Of a stretch of DNA of 64,000 nucleotides, positions 1 to 8,250 are shown piece by piece. Positions within the stretch are counted from its first letter, which is position 1. Each line of letters starts with the position of its first letter. Source of the DNA: Akkermansia muciniphila. Its GTDB lineage: Bacteria; Verrucomicrobiota; Verrucomicrobiia; Verrucomicrobiales; Akkermansiaceae. The stretch covers positions 62,001-126,000 of the forward strand of contig CANQLV010000007.1 in NCBI GenBank assembly GCA_947624785.1. Direction: 5' to 3'. The notes below the pieces were generated by a model. It was not told the origin of the DNA. It made no database searches and saw only the letters and a list, made by a program, of their open reading frames with translations. The position numbers and the translations under genes are program-made.

Positions 1-5
1 CTTAG

Positions 6-189
6 CGGATTGCCAATCCGAAGTCAACAATAAATGATAAAAACAAGATGTTTAGGGGGATAAACGCACAGGGGCGTTTTCTGATGAGAGTTTCTTTTTT
101 GGGAATTTTAAATCGTTGCAAAATTCATAACGCCAGATTTTTATGCATAAAAATGGCGCATTGCATTTCTTTTTCGGATTGGCAATCCG
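6..189. repeat. Inverted pair of 15-17 bp palindromic repeats upstream of cstA-like gene
   Basis: CGGATTGCCAATCCG lies at 6-20 and its exact reverse complement CGGATTGGCAATCCG at 175-189; the match extends two bases, giving a 17 bp inverted pair (6-22 and 173-189). Each copy is itself a palindrome around one central base, the form expected of a dimeric regulator site. The pair could be two operators for one factor, the ends of a small hairpin element of about 184 bp, or a long-range stem. The position just upstream of the CstA-type gene favours regulation. The repeat is seen directly; its function is inference. Confidence 0.6.
62..158. promoter_or_regulatory. Two further palindromes in the cstA leader
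   Basis: A perfect 18 bp palindrome, ATTTTTATGCATAAAAAT, sits at 137-154 and is flanked by CGCC (131-134) and GGCG (155-158), so the stem extends with a two-base bulge. Upstream, AAACGC (62-67) and GCGTTT (74-79) form a small hairpin. With the inverted pair at 6-22/173-189, about 190 bp upstream of the transporter is unusually rich in dyad symmetry and AT-rich compared with the coding DNA. No convincing -35/-10 pair was found here, so the promoter position stays open. Confidence 0.4.
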
Positions 190-295
190 TTCCGTATTTT
201 TTTCTCTTTCACTAACGGCTTGCCAGAAGAGAGGAGAACAGTTAAGTTCCCCGAACGGACAGCCTGTCCATGAGATGGCTGGACCTTTTTCCAAC

Positions 296-1768
296 ATGAA
301 CGGTTACTGCTATTTCATTCTGGGGATATTGATCCTGGCGGCCGGTTATTTCACCTACGGGCGGGTGCTGGAAAAGATTTTCCGGCCGGACGCCTCCCGG
401 CAAACTCCCGCCGTGGCCTGCACGGACGGTGTGGATTACGTGGTGATGCCGCGCTGGCGCGTATTCCTGATTCAGTTGCTGAACATTGCGGGGCTGGGCC
501 CTATCTTCGGCGCCGTCATGGGCGTGCTGTACGGGCCGGCCGCGCTCCTGTGGATCGTCATCGGCTGCATCTTCGGCGGAATGGTGCATGATTACTTTTC
601 CGGCATGATCTCCCTGCGCCACAAAGGGGAAAACCTGCCGGAAATCCTGGGCCGCTACCTGGGCAGCCAGGCCCAGTGGATCAGCCGCGCCGTCTGCATC
701 GTGTTCAGCGTGCTGGTGGGCGTCGTCTTCGCCGTGGGACCCGCCGCCATCCTGGCCCCCATGACGGGCTGGAGCGTTTCCGCATGGGTGTGGATCATCT
801 TCGGCTACTACTTTCTGGCGACCATCCTTCCCATCCAGGCCATCATGGGAAAGGTGTATCCCCTTTTCTCCGTCGCCCTGATCATCATGGTCGTGGGCAT
901 TCTGGGCGTGATGCTCCTGGCTCCCTTTGCGGAGTTCATGCCGTACTGGATGCACATTCCTCCTATGGAAGTGCTCCCGGACCTGGACTTCTTCCATAAC
1001 CGCCACCCGGCGGATTTCCCGCTCTTCCCCGTGATGTTCATCACCATCGCCTGCGGAGCGGTAAGCGGCTTCCACGCCACGCAGTCCCCGCTGATGGCGC
1101 GCTGCCTGAAAACGGAGCGGGAAGGGCTGCCCGTCTTCGGCGGAGCCATGATTACGGAGGGAATCATCGCCTTTATATGGGCCGCCGCCGCGCTAACCTT
1201 CTACGGCACCCCGGAAGCCCTGGGAGCGGCTACCGCCAACGGAAAGGCCCCGGCGCTGGCCATCCAGATGATTTCCGAGTCCTGGATGGGCCGCGTCGGC
1301 TCCATCCTGGTCATGGTCGGCGTGGTCATCCTCCCCATCAGCACGGGGGACGGAGCCCTGCGGGTCACGCGCCTGATGATTGCGGATTGCTTCAAGCTGA
1401 ACCAGGAGCAACTGAGCCGCCGCCTGATGATCGCCATCCCCCTCTTTGCCGCAGCCATTGCCGTAAGCAGCATGGACTACGCCATCATCTGGCAGTACTT
1501 CGGCTGGGCCAACCAGCTCCTGGCCGCCGCCACCCTCTGGGCCGTCTCCATTTACCTGCGCAGCAAAAACCGCTGTTACTGGATGGCCGCCGTTCCCGCC
1601 GCCTTCCTGAGCCTGGTGGTGCTCCAGTACCTGTTCTCCAGCCCGGAAATGTGCGGTTTCAGTGATGAAGCTTCCCTAGTCTGCAGCGTTCTGCTCGTGG
1701 CCGTCATCGGCGTGCTGTGCCTGTTCCGCGGCTCCGGACTGGAAAAAGCGGAGGAGCCCAACCCGTAA
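296..1768 (+). CDS. cstA: Carbon starvation protein CstA-family transporter
   Basis: An integral inner-membrane protein of 490 residues. The N-terminus beginning MNGYCYFILGILIL is typical of the CstA family, followed by a conserved block with RWRVFLIQLLNIAGLGPIFGA and many hydrophobic segments through the C-terminus. Family members import peptides or pyruvate during carbon limitation; the substrate here cannot be read from sequence. It is shorter than E. coli CstA (about 700 residues), like the compact CstA proteins of many anaerobes. The frame stays open to 143, but the family alignment starts at the ATG at 296; an ATG at 275 is the alternative. A purine-rich GAGAGGAGAAC at about 230-240 is too far from either to act as a clear ribosome site. 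The next gene follows after 4 bp. Confidence 0.85.
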   Translation: MNGYCYFILGILILAAGYFTYGRVLEKIFRPDASRQTPAVACTDGVDYVVMPRWRVFLIQLLNIAGLGPIFGAVMGVLYGPAALLWIVIGCIFGGMVHDYFSGMISLRHKGENLPEILGRYLGSQAQWISRAVCIVFSVLVGVVFAVGPAAILAPMTGWSVSAWVWIIFGYYFLATILPIQAIMGKVYPLFSVALIIMVVGILGVMLLAPFAEFMPYWMHIPPMEVLPDLDFFHNRHPADFPLFPVMFITIACGAVSGFHATQSPLMARCLKTEREGLPVFGGAMITEGIIAFIWAAAALTFYGTPEALGAATANGKAPALAIQMISESWMGRVGSILVMVGVVILPISTGDGALRVTRLMIADCFKLNQEQLSRRLMIAIPLFAAAIAVSSMDYAIIWQYFGWANQLLAAATLWAVSIYLRSKNRCYWMAAVPAAFLSLVVLQYLFSSPEMCGFSDEASLVCSVLLVAVIGVLCLFRGSGLEKAEEPNP

Positions 1769-1772
1769 TTTC

Positions 1773-3116
1773 ATGAACCCCAGCCCCCATACGCCCGGAC
1801 ACGCCCGCAAGGTTCCATGGGGAGCCTTCTGGCGGCTCGTGCTGATCCAGGCGCAGAATTCCTTTAATGAAAAGGGGGCGCAATTCCTGCTCATTCCCCT
1901 GGGCGTCTGGCTGTACGGCACGCAGGGAGACCTGGAATACCCGCTTGGGGCCATCATCGTGCTGCCCTTCATCCTGTTCTCCCCGTTCGTCGGCTGGCTC
2001 TCGGACCGTTTCTGCAAGGCGCACATCATCCAGTCCATGGCCCTGCTCCAGATCTGCGTGCTGGCGGGCATGTACTGGAGCCTGCGTACCCATAACCTGG
2101 ACGGGGCCATCCTGTGGTTCTGCGTCTTTGCCGTGCAGGCCACTATCTTCAGCCCGTCCAAGAAGGGCATCGTCAAGGACATCGTGGGCACCTCCCGCAT
2201 GGGGTTCGCCAGCGGCATTGTGGAAATGGCCTCCATCCTCAGCCTGCTCATCGGCCAGATCGGCGTCTTCGTCTGGTTCCGCTACCTGCTGGAGCCTTCC
2301 ACGGATACCGTCTGGCACCACTGGCTGGGGGAAGGCTTCTTCCAGTGGTTTGACGCCTGGCTGAAACCCTCCGGCCTCAACGACGGCTGGTATGCCGCCT
2401 CCTTCCCGTGCCTGGTGTTCCTGTTGATGGCCGTTCCCGTGGCGATTTCCAGCTTCTACCTGCCCCGGTACGCTCCGGAGGGCTTCCGGCCTTTCTCCTG
2501 GTCACTGTTTTACGAACACTTCCACCAACTGGGCAAGCTGTGGAACAACCGCAACCTGCGCGTCAGCGAGATGGGCATCGGCTACTTCTGGTTCTTCGGC
2601 GGCACGATCATGCTGATGACCATCCAGATGGCCAAGGAAATCTCCGGGGGAAGCGACGATTTCAGTTCCGTGGGAGCCGTGCTGATGGCCTGGATGAGCG
2701 GAGGAACCGTGCTGGGGGGCATCCTGGCCTCCCTGATCTGCCGCCGCCACATCCGGATGAACGTCTCCGTGGCGGGGGGCGCGCTGATGGCGCTGTGCTG
2801 CATGGCCCTGTCCACGGTCTCCATGACTTCCACGGTCTTTTACGTCCTGCTGATGGCGGCGGGCATCTCCGCCGCACTGTTCCTGGTGCCGCTGAACGCC
2901 TTCTTCCAGGACCGGGCGGACAACGACAAGCGCGGGGACATGATTGCCGCCGGCAACCTGGTGGACTGCGTGCTGGGACTGATGGCCGTCGGATTCCAAT
3001 ACGCCATGATGCTGGTGATTCCCCCCTCCTGGCAATTCGTCGTCATGGGAATCCTGAGCCTCGGCATGGCGTGGGTGATCTTCCGTTTTTCCCGCGTGGC
3101 GCCGGGCGCAAGATAA
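1773..3116 (+). CDS. MFS transporter, LplT-like (lysophospholipid transporter type)
   Basis: A 447-residue polytopic membrane protein. The N-terminal FNEKGAQFLLIPLGVWLY, the LSDRFCKAHIIQ loop after the second helix pair and the ATIFSPSKKGIVKDIVG segment recall the LplT/Aas branch of the major facilitator superfamily, whose E. coli member flips lysophospholipids inward for re-acylation. About 12 hydrophobic segments are visible. No acyltransferase/Aas domain is fused or adjacent, so the lysophospholipid role is inferred from sequence resemblance only. It starts 4 bp after the CstA-type gene and is probably cotranscribed with it. No terminator is evident behind it. Confidence 0.75.
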   Translation: MNPSPHTPGHARKVPWGAFWRLVLIQAQNSFNEKGAQFLLIPLGVWLYGTQGDLEYPLGAIIVLPFILFSPFVGWLSDRFCKAHIIQSMALLQICVLAGMYWSLRTHNLDGAILWFCVFAVQATIFSPSKKGIVKDIVGTSRMGFASGIVEMASILSLLIGQIGVFVWFRYLLEPSTDTVWHHWLGEGFFQWFDAWLKPSGLNDGWYAASFPCLVFLLMAVPVAISSFYLPRYAPEGFRPFSWSLFYEHFHQLGKLWNNRNLRVSEMGIGYFWFFGGTIMLMTIQMAKEISGGSDDFSSVGAVLMAWMSGGTVLGGILASLICRRHIRMNVSVAGGALMALCCMALSTVSMTSTVFYVLLMAAGISAALFLVPLNAFFQDRADNDKRGDMIAAGNLVDCVLGLMAVGFQYAMMLVIPPSWQFVVMGILSLGMAWVIFRFSRVAPGAR

Positions 3117-3272
3117 AATGTGCCGGCAATCAGGCAGTAATCTTTAAAAATCCTCCTTTTAAAGAAAAACCTTCCCTCCTTCCGCGCACCCTGCGCCATT
3201 CTCCCGTCAGGGCGCGCGATTTACTTGCAAACCCGCTTTTATTCCGGCAACATAGGGGGGAAACAAGAAGCC

Positions 3273-3866
3273 ATGAAAAAGTATCTTACCCTTCTGTTGT
3301 GCTCCCTGTGCGCCCTGGCGGGCTTCACCGCCTCTGCGGCATCCACCGCCAGCCTCAAGGACGTCAATATCGTCATCTCCACCACCAAGGGGGACATTGA
3401 ACTGGCCCTTTACCCCTCCAAGGCGCCCGTCACCGTAGCCAACTTCCTGAACCTCATCAACAGGGGCTATTACAAGGGAATCTCCTTCCACCGCGTGATT
3501 CCGGACTTCATGATCCAGGGCGGCGACCCCACCGGCACGGGCATGGGAGGCCCCGGCTACAGCTTTGAAGACGAGTTTTCCCCGGACCTCAAGCATGACG
3601 GCCCCGGCGTGCTCTCCATGGCGAACGCGGGCCCCGGCACCAACGGCTCCCAATTCTTCATCACCCACGTTGCCACGCCCCATCTGGACGGCCGCCACAC
3701 GGTCTTCGGGAAGGTGCTGAAAGGGCAGGCCGTCGTCAACTCCATCGTCCGGGGAGACAAGATCAAGGACATCCGCATTCTGGACAAGAACGCCGCGGCC
3801 GCCGTGCTGAAGGCGGAAGCCGCCCGCGTGGCCCAGTGGAACAAGACGCTGGACGCCGCCAAATAA
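3273..3866 (+). CDS. Exported cyclophilin-type peptidyl-prolyl cis-trans isomerase
   Basis: A 197-residue protein with a signal peptide ([18 protein letters not shown], probable cleavage after ASA) followed by a compact cyclophilin domain. The catalytic Arg/Phe stretch [14 protein letters not shown] and the GSQFFIT core are intact, so an active periplasmic proline isomerase is expected. A roughly 30-residue Ala/Lys-rich tail follows the domain. The frame extends upstream to 3225, but the ATG at 3273 gives a perfect signal peptide. A short zinc-ribbon gene follows after 19 bp, suggesting cotranscription. It is closest in style to single-domain bacterial cyclophilins such as PpiA. Confidence 0.93.
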   Translation: MKKYLTLLLCSLCALAGFTASAASTASLKDVNIVISTTKGDIELALYPSKAPVTVANFLNLINRGYYKGISFHRVIPDFMIQGGDPTGTGMGGPGYSFEDEFSPDLKHDGPGVLSMANAGPGTNGSQFFITHVATPHLDGRHTVFGKVLKGQAVVNSIVRGDKIKDIRILDKNAAAAVLKAEAARVAQWNKTLDAAK

Positions 3867-3885
3867 ACCGGGAGCAACCAACGGC

Positions 3886-4134
3886 ATGAATATTCTCAGG
3901 CGGTTCATCAACCAGGTCTTCACTCCGCAGGAAGTGGAGGCCACGCCGGAGAACGTCGCCAAATGGGAAAAAAGAGCGCCCGGATGGACCATCCGCTGCA
4001 ACCGCTGCGGCCTGGAGGAACCCTTCGGGAAATACGGCATCCTTTACAAATCGGCAGGGCGGAAAAGGAACTTTGGCCGCTGTCCCCGCTGCCGCAAATG
4101 GTCGTGGCTCGTCATTTCCGGAAAAACGGCCTGA
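3886..4134 (+). CDS. Small zinc-ribbon protein, unknown function
   Basis: An 82-residue protein with two Cys pairs, C38-x2-C41 (CNRC) and C66-x2-C69 (CPRC), spaced as in a zinc ribbon. The N-terminal 30 residues are hydrophilic and may form a helix; there is no signal peptide or membrane segment, so a cytoplasmic place is likely. Zinc ribbons of this size bind nucleic acid or protein partners, but nothing fixes the role. It follows the cyclophilin gene by 19 bp and precedes nagA by 59 bp. The Cys pattern argues that it is a real gene. Confidence 0.7.
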   Translation: MNILRRFINQVFTPQEVEATPENVAKWEKRAPGWTIRCNRCGLEEPFGKYGILYKSAGRKRNFGRCPRCRKWSWLVISGKTA

Positions 4135-4193
4135 ACAACCCCGTATTTATCCTTAAACGACTGTAAAAATCCATCCACCAACCATTCATTTTT

Positions 4194-5342
4194 ATGAAAA
4201 CACTCATTAAAAACGCACGCATCATCTCCCCCGGCATTGACCTGCCCGGGGCTGCCGTGGAAATCGAAGGCAAGACCATCACCGCCGTCTATCCCGCCGG
4301 GAGCGAACTCCCCGCCGCAGACAAGGTGGTGGACGCGGAAGGCCGCATGCTCCTTCCCGGTTTCATTGACATCCACAGCCACGGCGCCGGCGGCTGCGAC
4401 ACCTGCGACGCCAGGCTGGAAAGCCTCCGCACCATTGCGGAATGCAAGATGAAGGAAGGCGTCACCTCCTGGCTGCCGACCACCCTCACCCTGTCTCCCA
4501 AGGTGCTGGAAGACGTGTGCGCCTCCGTGGCGGAATACATGAAGAACCAGGAATTCGCCAAGACGCCCGGCATCCATCTGGAAGGGCCGTTCATCAATCC
4601 CAAGTGCTGCGGCGCGCAGAATCCCGCCTTTGTCCGCCAGCCGGACTATGATGAAGTAGCCAACCTGAACTCCATCGCCAAGGTACTGCTGGTCTCCCTG
4701 GCGCCGGAAATGCCCGGAGCCGTGGAATTCATTGAAAAAGCCACCGCCAGCGGCATCCGCTGCTCCGCCGGGCACAGCGCGGCCACCCACGCGGACTTCA
4801 ACAAGGCGAAATCCGCGGGCCTGGCGCACCTGACCCACTACTGCAACCAGATGTCCCCCCTCCACCACCGTGAAATCGGCCTGGTGGGCTCCGGCCTGCT
4901 GGACAGGGAAATCAAGATTGAAATCATCTGTGACACCATCCACCTCTGCGCGGACATGCTCAAGACCGTGTTCAAGAACAAGGAGACGGACCAGATGATG
5001 ATGATCACGGACTCCCTGGCCTGCTCCTGGATGCCGGACGGCCCCGGAGACCTGGGCGGCCTGCCCATCATCGTGAAGGACGGCGTGGCGCGCCTGCAGG
5101 AATCCGGCGCGCTGGCCGGCAGCACCCTCAAATACGCCCACGGCCTGAAAAACGTGCACCGCCTGACCGGCAAGCCCCTCAGCGACCTCGTGAAGGCCAC
5201 CTCCTGGAACCAGGCGCAGTCCCTGGGCCTGGAAGGCCTGGGCAAGATCGCTCCCGGCTTCACGGCGGACATGGTTCTGCTGGACGATGATTTCAACACC
5301 TGCAAGGTGTTCATCGACGGCGTGGAAAAATACAGCGCGTAA
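4194..5342 (+). CDS. nagA: N-acetylglucosamine-6-phosphate deacetylase
   Basis: NagA converts GlcNAc-6-phosphate to glucosamine-6-phosphate and acetate in the cytoplasm, committing amino sugars to catabolism or wall synthesis. The 382-residue protein has the amidohydrolase metal motif (HSHGAGG), the HLEGPF substrate block, GHSAAT and the active-site Asp in MITDSLA. The usual THxxNAM motif reads THYCNQM. The length matches the family. In a mucin degrader this handles GlcNAc from host glycans. nagB is not adjacent. A GC-rich hairpin at 5353-5387 separates it from the next gene. No regulator is nearby. Confidence 0.95.
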   Translation: MKTLIKNARIISPGIDLPGAAVEIEGKTITAVYPAGSELPAADKVVDAEGRMLLPGFIDIHSHGAGGCDTCDARLESLRTIAECKMKEGVTSWLPTTLTLSPKVLEDVCASVAEYMKNQEFAKTPGIHLEGPFINPKCCGAQNPAFVRQPDYDEVANLNSIAKVLLVSLAPEMPGAVEFIEKATASGIRCSAGHSAATHADFNKAKSAGLAHLTHYCNQMSPLHHREIGLVGSGLLDREIKIEIICDTIHLCADMLKTVFKNKETDQMMMITDSLACSWMPDGPGDLGGLPIIVKDGVARLQESGALAGSTLKYAHGLKNVHRLTGKPLSDLVKATSWNQAQSLGLEGLGKIAPGFTADMVLLDDDFNTCKVFIDGVEKYSA

Positions 5343-5352
5343 CCGCGCGCCC

Positions 5353-5387
5353 GCGCGCCGGACGGGAAGGAAACCCTTCCGGCGCGC
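5353..5387 (+). other. GC-rich hairpin between nagA and the E2-like gene
   Basis: GCGCGCCGGA at 5353-5362 pairs perfectly with TCCGGCGCGC at 5378-5387, and a GGG/CCC pair inside can extend the fold. There is no T-run after it, so it is not a standard intrinsic terminator. It may be a Rho-independent pause, an mRNA-stability stem protecting nagA mRNA, or chance in GC-rich spacer DNA. Confidence 0.4.
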
Positions 5388-5429
5388 CATCCCCCTCTTA
5401 CCGTATTCCAACGTTCAACATTCACCTCC

Positions 5430-6470
5430 ATGGCTATTACCATTGAAATGCCCCGCCTGTCCGACTCCATGCACGAAGGCATCGTCCTGAGATGGGTCAA
5501 AAAGATAGGAGACTTCGTAGAAGTCGGCGACCATCTGGCCGACATCGAGACGGACAAGGCCCACGTGGAACTCCAGGCATGCGAGGACGGAACCCTGATG
5601 GAAATCCTGGTGCCGGAAGGCGGTTCCGCCGCGGTGGGCGCTCCCATTGCGCTGCTGCAGTCGGAATTCGGCGCCGCCTCCTGCGGCTGCCCTCCGTGCC
5701 CGCCCGTCAAATGCAGCCCTCTGGCCGCCAGGCTGGCCGCGGAAGCCGGGCTGAACGCCGGAACACTGCGCGGCACCGGACCACGCGGCAAGATCATGGC
5801 CGCGGACGTGCGCGCCGCCCTACGTCCCGCAGACGGCCCCGCCCGCCGGGTGCAGACCCCGCTGGCGCCCCGGGACACGCGCCACGCCACGCGCGTGGAC
5901 AATTTCTACCTGTACTCCCTGGAGGCGAACATGGCCTACCTGGCCGCCATCAGCACGCCCATCGCCGTCCAGTGTGAAAAACTCATCGGCGGCCGCTACA
6001 GCCTCTTTGACTACGTGGTGCGCGCCGCGGTGAAAGCGTGCATCAGCGAGCCGGAATGGCTGGCGGGAGACGCCGCCGCAGAACTGCTCATGGTGCTGGA
6101 CAAGGGGGAAAAATACGTCTTCATTGAAAACGCCTCCGGCAAGACGATTTACAACATCGCCATGGAACGGCTGGCCGCCCGCGCGGCAGGGCCGCCCCCC
6201 GCGGGCAGCATCACGCCCAACATCCTGCTCTGCGACAGCGGCGTGAACGTGGAAGCCCAGCGCACCGTGCTCCCGGAAATGCCCCACAGCATCATCAGCA
6301 TCGGCGGCACTACGCCGAAGACGGGCATTGAAGCGGGACGCCCCGTGTCCAAGCTCATCCTGCCCGTCACCCTGTACGTGAACGCCAACATCCTGCCGGA
6401 ATGCAAGGCGTCCAGAATCGCCGCCGAATTCAAGACCCTGCTGGAAAATCCGGTGCTGCTTCTCCTGTAG
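5430..6470 (+). CDS. Orphan E2-like lipoyl/peripheral-subunit-binding protein with degenerate acyltransferase domain
   Basis: A 346-residue protein built like a 2-oxoacid dehydrogenase E2. Residues 1-79 are a lipoyl domain with the lipoylation site ETDKA (Lys43). Residues about 91-128 are a peripheral-subunit-binding domain. The rest resembles an acyltransferase domain but is short (about 195 residues against about 230). At its C-terminus the usual DHRxxDG catalytic motif is replaced by NANILPE, so the catalytic His and Asp are lost. No E1 or E3 genes are adjacent. It may be a structural subunit, a lipoyl carrier or a repurposed scaffold; acyltransfer is unlikely. The frame is intact and is followed after 63 bp by the DJ-1 gene. 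Confidence 0.75.
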   Translation: MAITIEMPRLSDSMHEGIVLRWVKKIGDFVEVGDHLADIETDKAHVELQACEDGTLMEILVPEGGSAAVGAPIALLQSEFGAASCGCPPCPPVKCSPLAARLAAEAGLNAGTLRGTGPRGKIMAADVRAALRPADGPARRVQTPLAPRDTRHATRVDNFYLYSLEANMAYLAAISTPIAVQCEKLIGGRYSLFDYVVRAAVKACISEPEWLAGDAAAELLMVLDKGEKYVFIENASGKTIYNIAMERLAARAAGPPPAGSITPNILLCDSGVNVEAQRTVLPEMPHSIISIGGTTPKTGIEAGRPVSKLILPVTLYVNANILPECKASRIAAEFKTLLENPVLLLL

Positions 6471-6533
6471 GGCTACCGGCATGTTCCTCCCTTTTCCTTG
6501 AACGTTCCCCTCCCTCCCCCTGTCTCATTAACC

Positions 6534-7097
6534 ATGAAAAAAGTCGCCATCCTCGCCGCCCCCGGATTTGAAGAAATCGAACTCATGGCTCCGCTGGACA
6601 TCCTGCGCCGCCTGAACTTTGACGTGCTCCTCGCCGGCGTGCAGTCCGACAAGGTGGTCAGCGCCCATGAGGCGGCCGTCAGCACGGACACCATGCTGGA
6701 CAAGCTCCATGCCGACAAGCTGGACGCCCTGATCCTGCCCGGAGGCGCGGGCGCCTGGGTGCTCCGCGACACGCCTGAAGTCATCCACCTGGTCAGGAAA
6801 ATGCATGCCGCGGGCAAACTGGTGGCCGCCATCTGCGCCGCCCCCATCGTTCTGGCGAAAGCCGGCCTGGTGAAGGACAGGAACGTCACGGCCTACCCGG
6901 CCCAGGACGTCTACCGGGAACTCAATGAGGCCGGAGCCCACATCGTCAAGGATGAAAACGTGGTGCTGGACGGCAATATGCTCACCGCCAACGGCCCCGG
7001 AGCCGCCATGCTCTTCGGCTACTGCATCGGGGAATACCTGGGAGAAGACCTCCAGGTAGCCCAGCTCAAGGAGCAGATGTGCTACACGGGCCTGTAA
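6534..7097 (+). CDS. DJ-1/PfpI family protein (YajL-like)
   Basis: A 187-residue single-domain protein of the DJ-1/ThiJ/PfpI superfamily. The nucleophile-elbow Cys is C101 in AAICAAP and the partner acidic residue is E16 in GFEEIE, the arrangement of DJ-1 and YajL rather than the PfpI proteases. Members are linked to oxidative-stress protection, chaperone or glyoxalase/deglycase-like activity; which applies is not decidable here. The frame opens upstream at 6498, but the ATG at 6534 (MKKVAILAAPGFEE) matches the family start. It ends the rightward gene run and is convergent with the glycosyltransferase array. Confidence 0.9.
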   Translation: MKKVAILAAPGFEEIELMAPLDILRRLNFDVLLAGVQSDKVVSAHEAAVSTDTMLDKLHADKLDALILPGGAGAWVLRDTPEVIHLVRKMHAAGKLVAAICAAPIVLAKAGLVKDRNVTAYPAQDVYRELNEAGAHIVKDENVVLDGNMLTANGPGAAMLFGYCIGEYLGEDLQVAQLKEQMCYTGL

Positions 7098-7173
7098 GAT
7101 TCCGGAAAGCATTCCCGGCACCGTCACGGTATCCTGTGGCACAGGAGAGCCGGCGGCATGGTTCTCCCCGTCG

Positions 7174-8250
7174 TCACTCCATAAGACGCCGTTTCAAGGC
7201 GTGATAAGCCCCCCGGCGCCCTTTGCGGGATGACATCAGGCGGGAATGCAGGGAAGAAAGGAAGTTGCCCTGAAGGGGGTAGTCCAGCAGAAGGCGGCAG
7301 AACGCCTGGTCCCACCGGTCCAGCCGGGCGAGGATTTTCTCCCCGCCCACCAGTTCCAGCCATTTTTTCCACCCGGACAGCAGGGCTTCCCGGTCTTCCG
7401 GCGACGCCTTGAAGAAGGCCCCTTCTTTCATGATGAAGTGCCTGCGGACGAATTCCATGTAGTAGTCCACCAGCCCGAAGACGGCGGGGGAATCCAGCAG
7501 GCCGTGCCGCTGCCAGAAACGGGCCACCCGGTCCATGCCCAGCAGGTCCATGCGGAAGTCGCCCAGCAGCAAGTCCCGTCCGTACGTGGCGGAGCCGGGA
7601 CGTTCCCTCCGGTAATGGTAAAAACGGTCCGACAGGGTCCGGAGCCGGGGAGCGAAGGGCAGCAGCATCAGCAGGAAGGCCAGGTCCTCCCCTTCCTTCA
7701 AGCCCGCCACAAAACGGAGGGCATGTTCTTCCACCAGGCTTCTGCGGACGAGCTTGTTGTACACGGGACCCACGCACCGGCACCAGGCGGAACCACGGCG
7801 GAATTGCTCCACGCGTTCCTCCGGATAAAATTCATCATCCGGGGACCAGCCGCCCTCATGAACAACCACACCGTCTTTTTCCACGAATTCCCGGCAGCCG
7901 CACACCACGACGTCCGCATCATTCTTTTCAGCGGCGCCCAGCAGGCGCGAGAACATCCTCCGGTCCACCCGGTCATCCGGGTCCACAAAGCCCACGTATT
8001 TTCCCTCCGCGGCATCCAGCCCGGCATTCCGGGCCGCGGACACCCCGGCGTTGGACTGGCTGATGACCCGGAGGCGGTTGTCTTTTTCCCGCCACTTGTG
8101 CAGAAGCTCCAGCGTCCCGTCCGTGGAGCCGTCATCCACGCAAATGATTTCCATGGGGCCCAGCGTCTGCTCCGCCAGGCCGGACATGCATTCGTCCACG
8201 TAGGGCGCTACGTTGTAACAGGGAACAATGACGGAAACGGCGGTTTTCAT
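7174..8250 (-). CDS. GT2 family glycosyltransferase (array member 1)
   Basis: A 358-residue inverting glycosyltransferase with an N-terminal GT-A fold. SVIVPCYNVAPY opens the nucleotide-binding core, VDDGSTDGT is the UDP-sugar loop, and the metal-binding Asp run is VDPDDR. The C-terminal half ends with a WDQAFCRLL block and a basic tail shared with its neighbours. The sugar and acceptor are unknown. The start at 8250 overlaps the stop of the upstream paralogue by 4 bp (ATGA), so translation is probably coupled. The frame extends further upstream, but only this ATG gives the family N-terminus. It is the most divergent of the four paralogues. Confidence 0.9.
   Translation of the reverse strand: MKTAVSVIVPCYNVAPYVDECMSGLAEQTLGPMEIICVDDGSTDGTLELLHKWREKDNRLRVISQSNAGVSAARNAGLDAAEGKYVGFVDPDDRVDRRMFSRLLGAAEKNDADVVVCGCREFVEKDGVVVHEGGWSPDDEFYPEERVEQFRRGSAWCRCVGPVYNKLVRRSLVEEHALRFVAGLKEGEDLAFLLMLLPFAPRLRTLSDRFYHYRRERPGSATYGRDLLLGDFRMDLLGMDRVARFWQRHGLLDSPAVFGLVDYYMEFVRRHFIMKEGAFFKASPEDREALLSGWKKWLELVGGEKILARLDRWDQAFCRLLLDYPLQGNFLSSLHSRLMSSRKGRRGAYHALKRRLME

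Noticed and set aside
242..1075. Long minus-strand open frame opposite the CstA-type gene
   Set aside because: Composition is His/Asp/Gly-rich antisense shadow of a GC-rich membrane-protein gene; no family features.
3141..3165. AT-rich 9 bp stem between the MFS and cyclophilin genes
   Set aside because: Only A/T and C/G-poor pairs with no T-run after it; too weak for a terminator call.
7098..7173. Possible terminator in the convergent gap between DJ-1 and GT2 genes
   Set aside because: Best stem is only 5 bp (CCTGT/ACAGG) and lacks a T-run.
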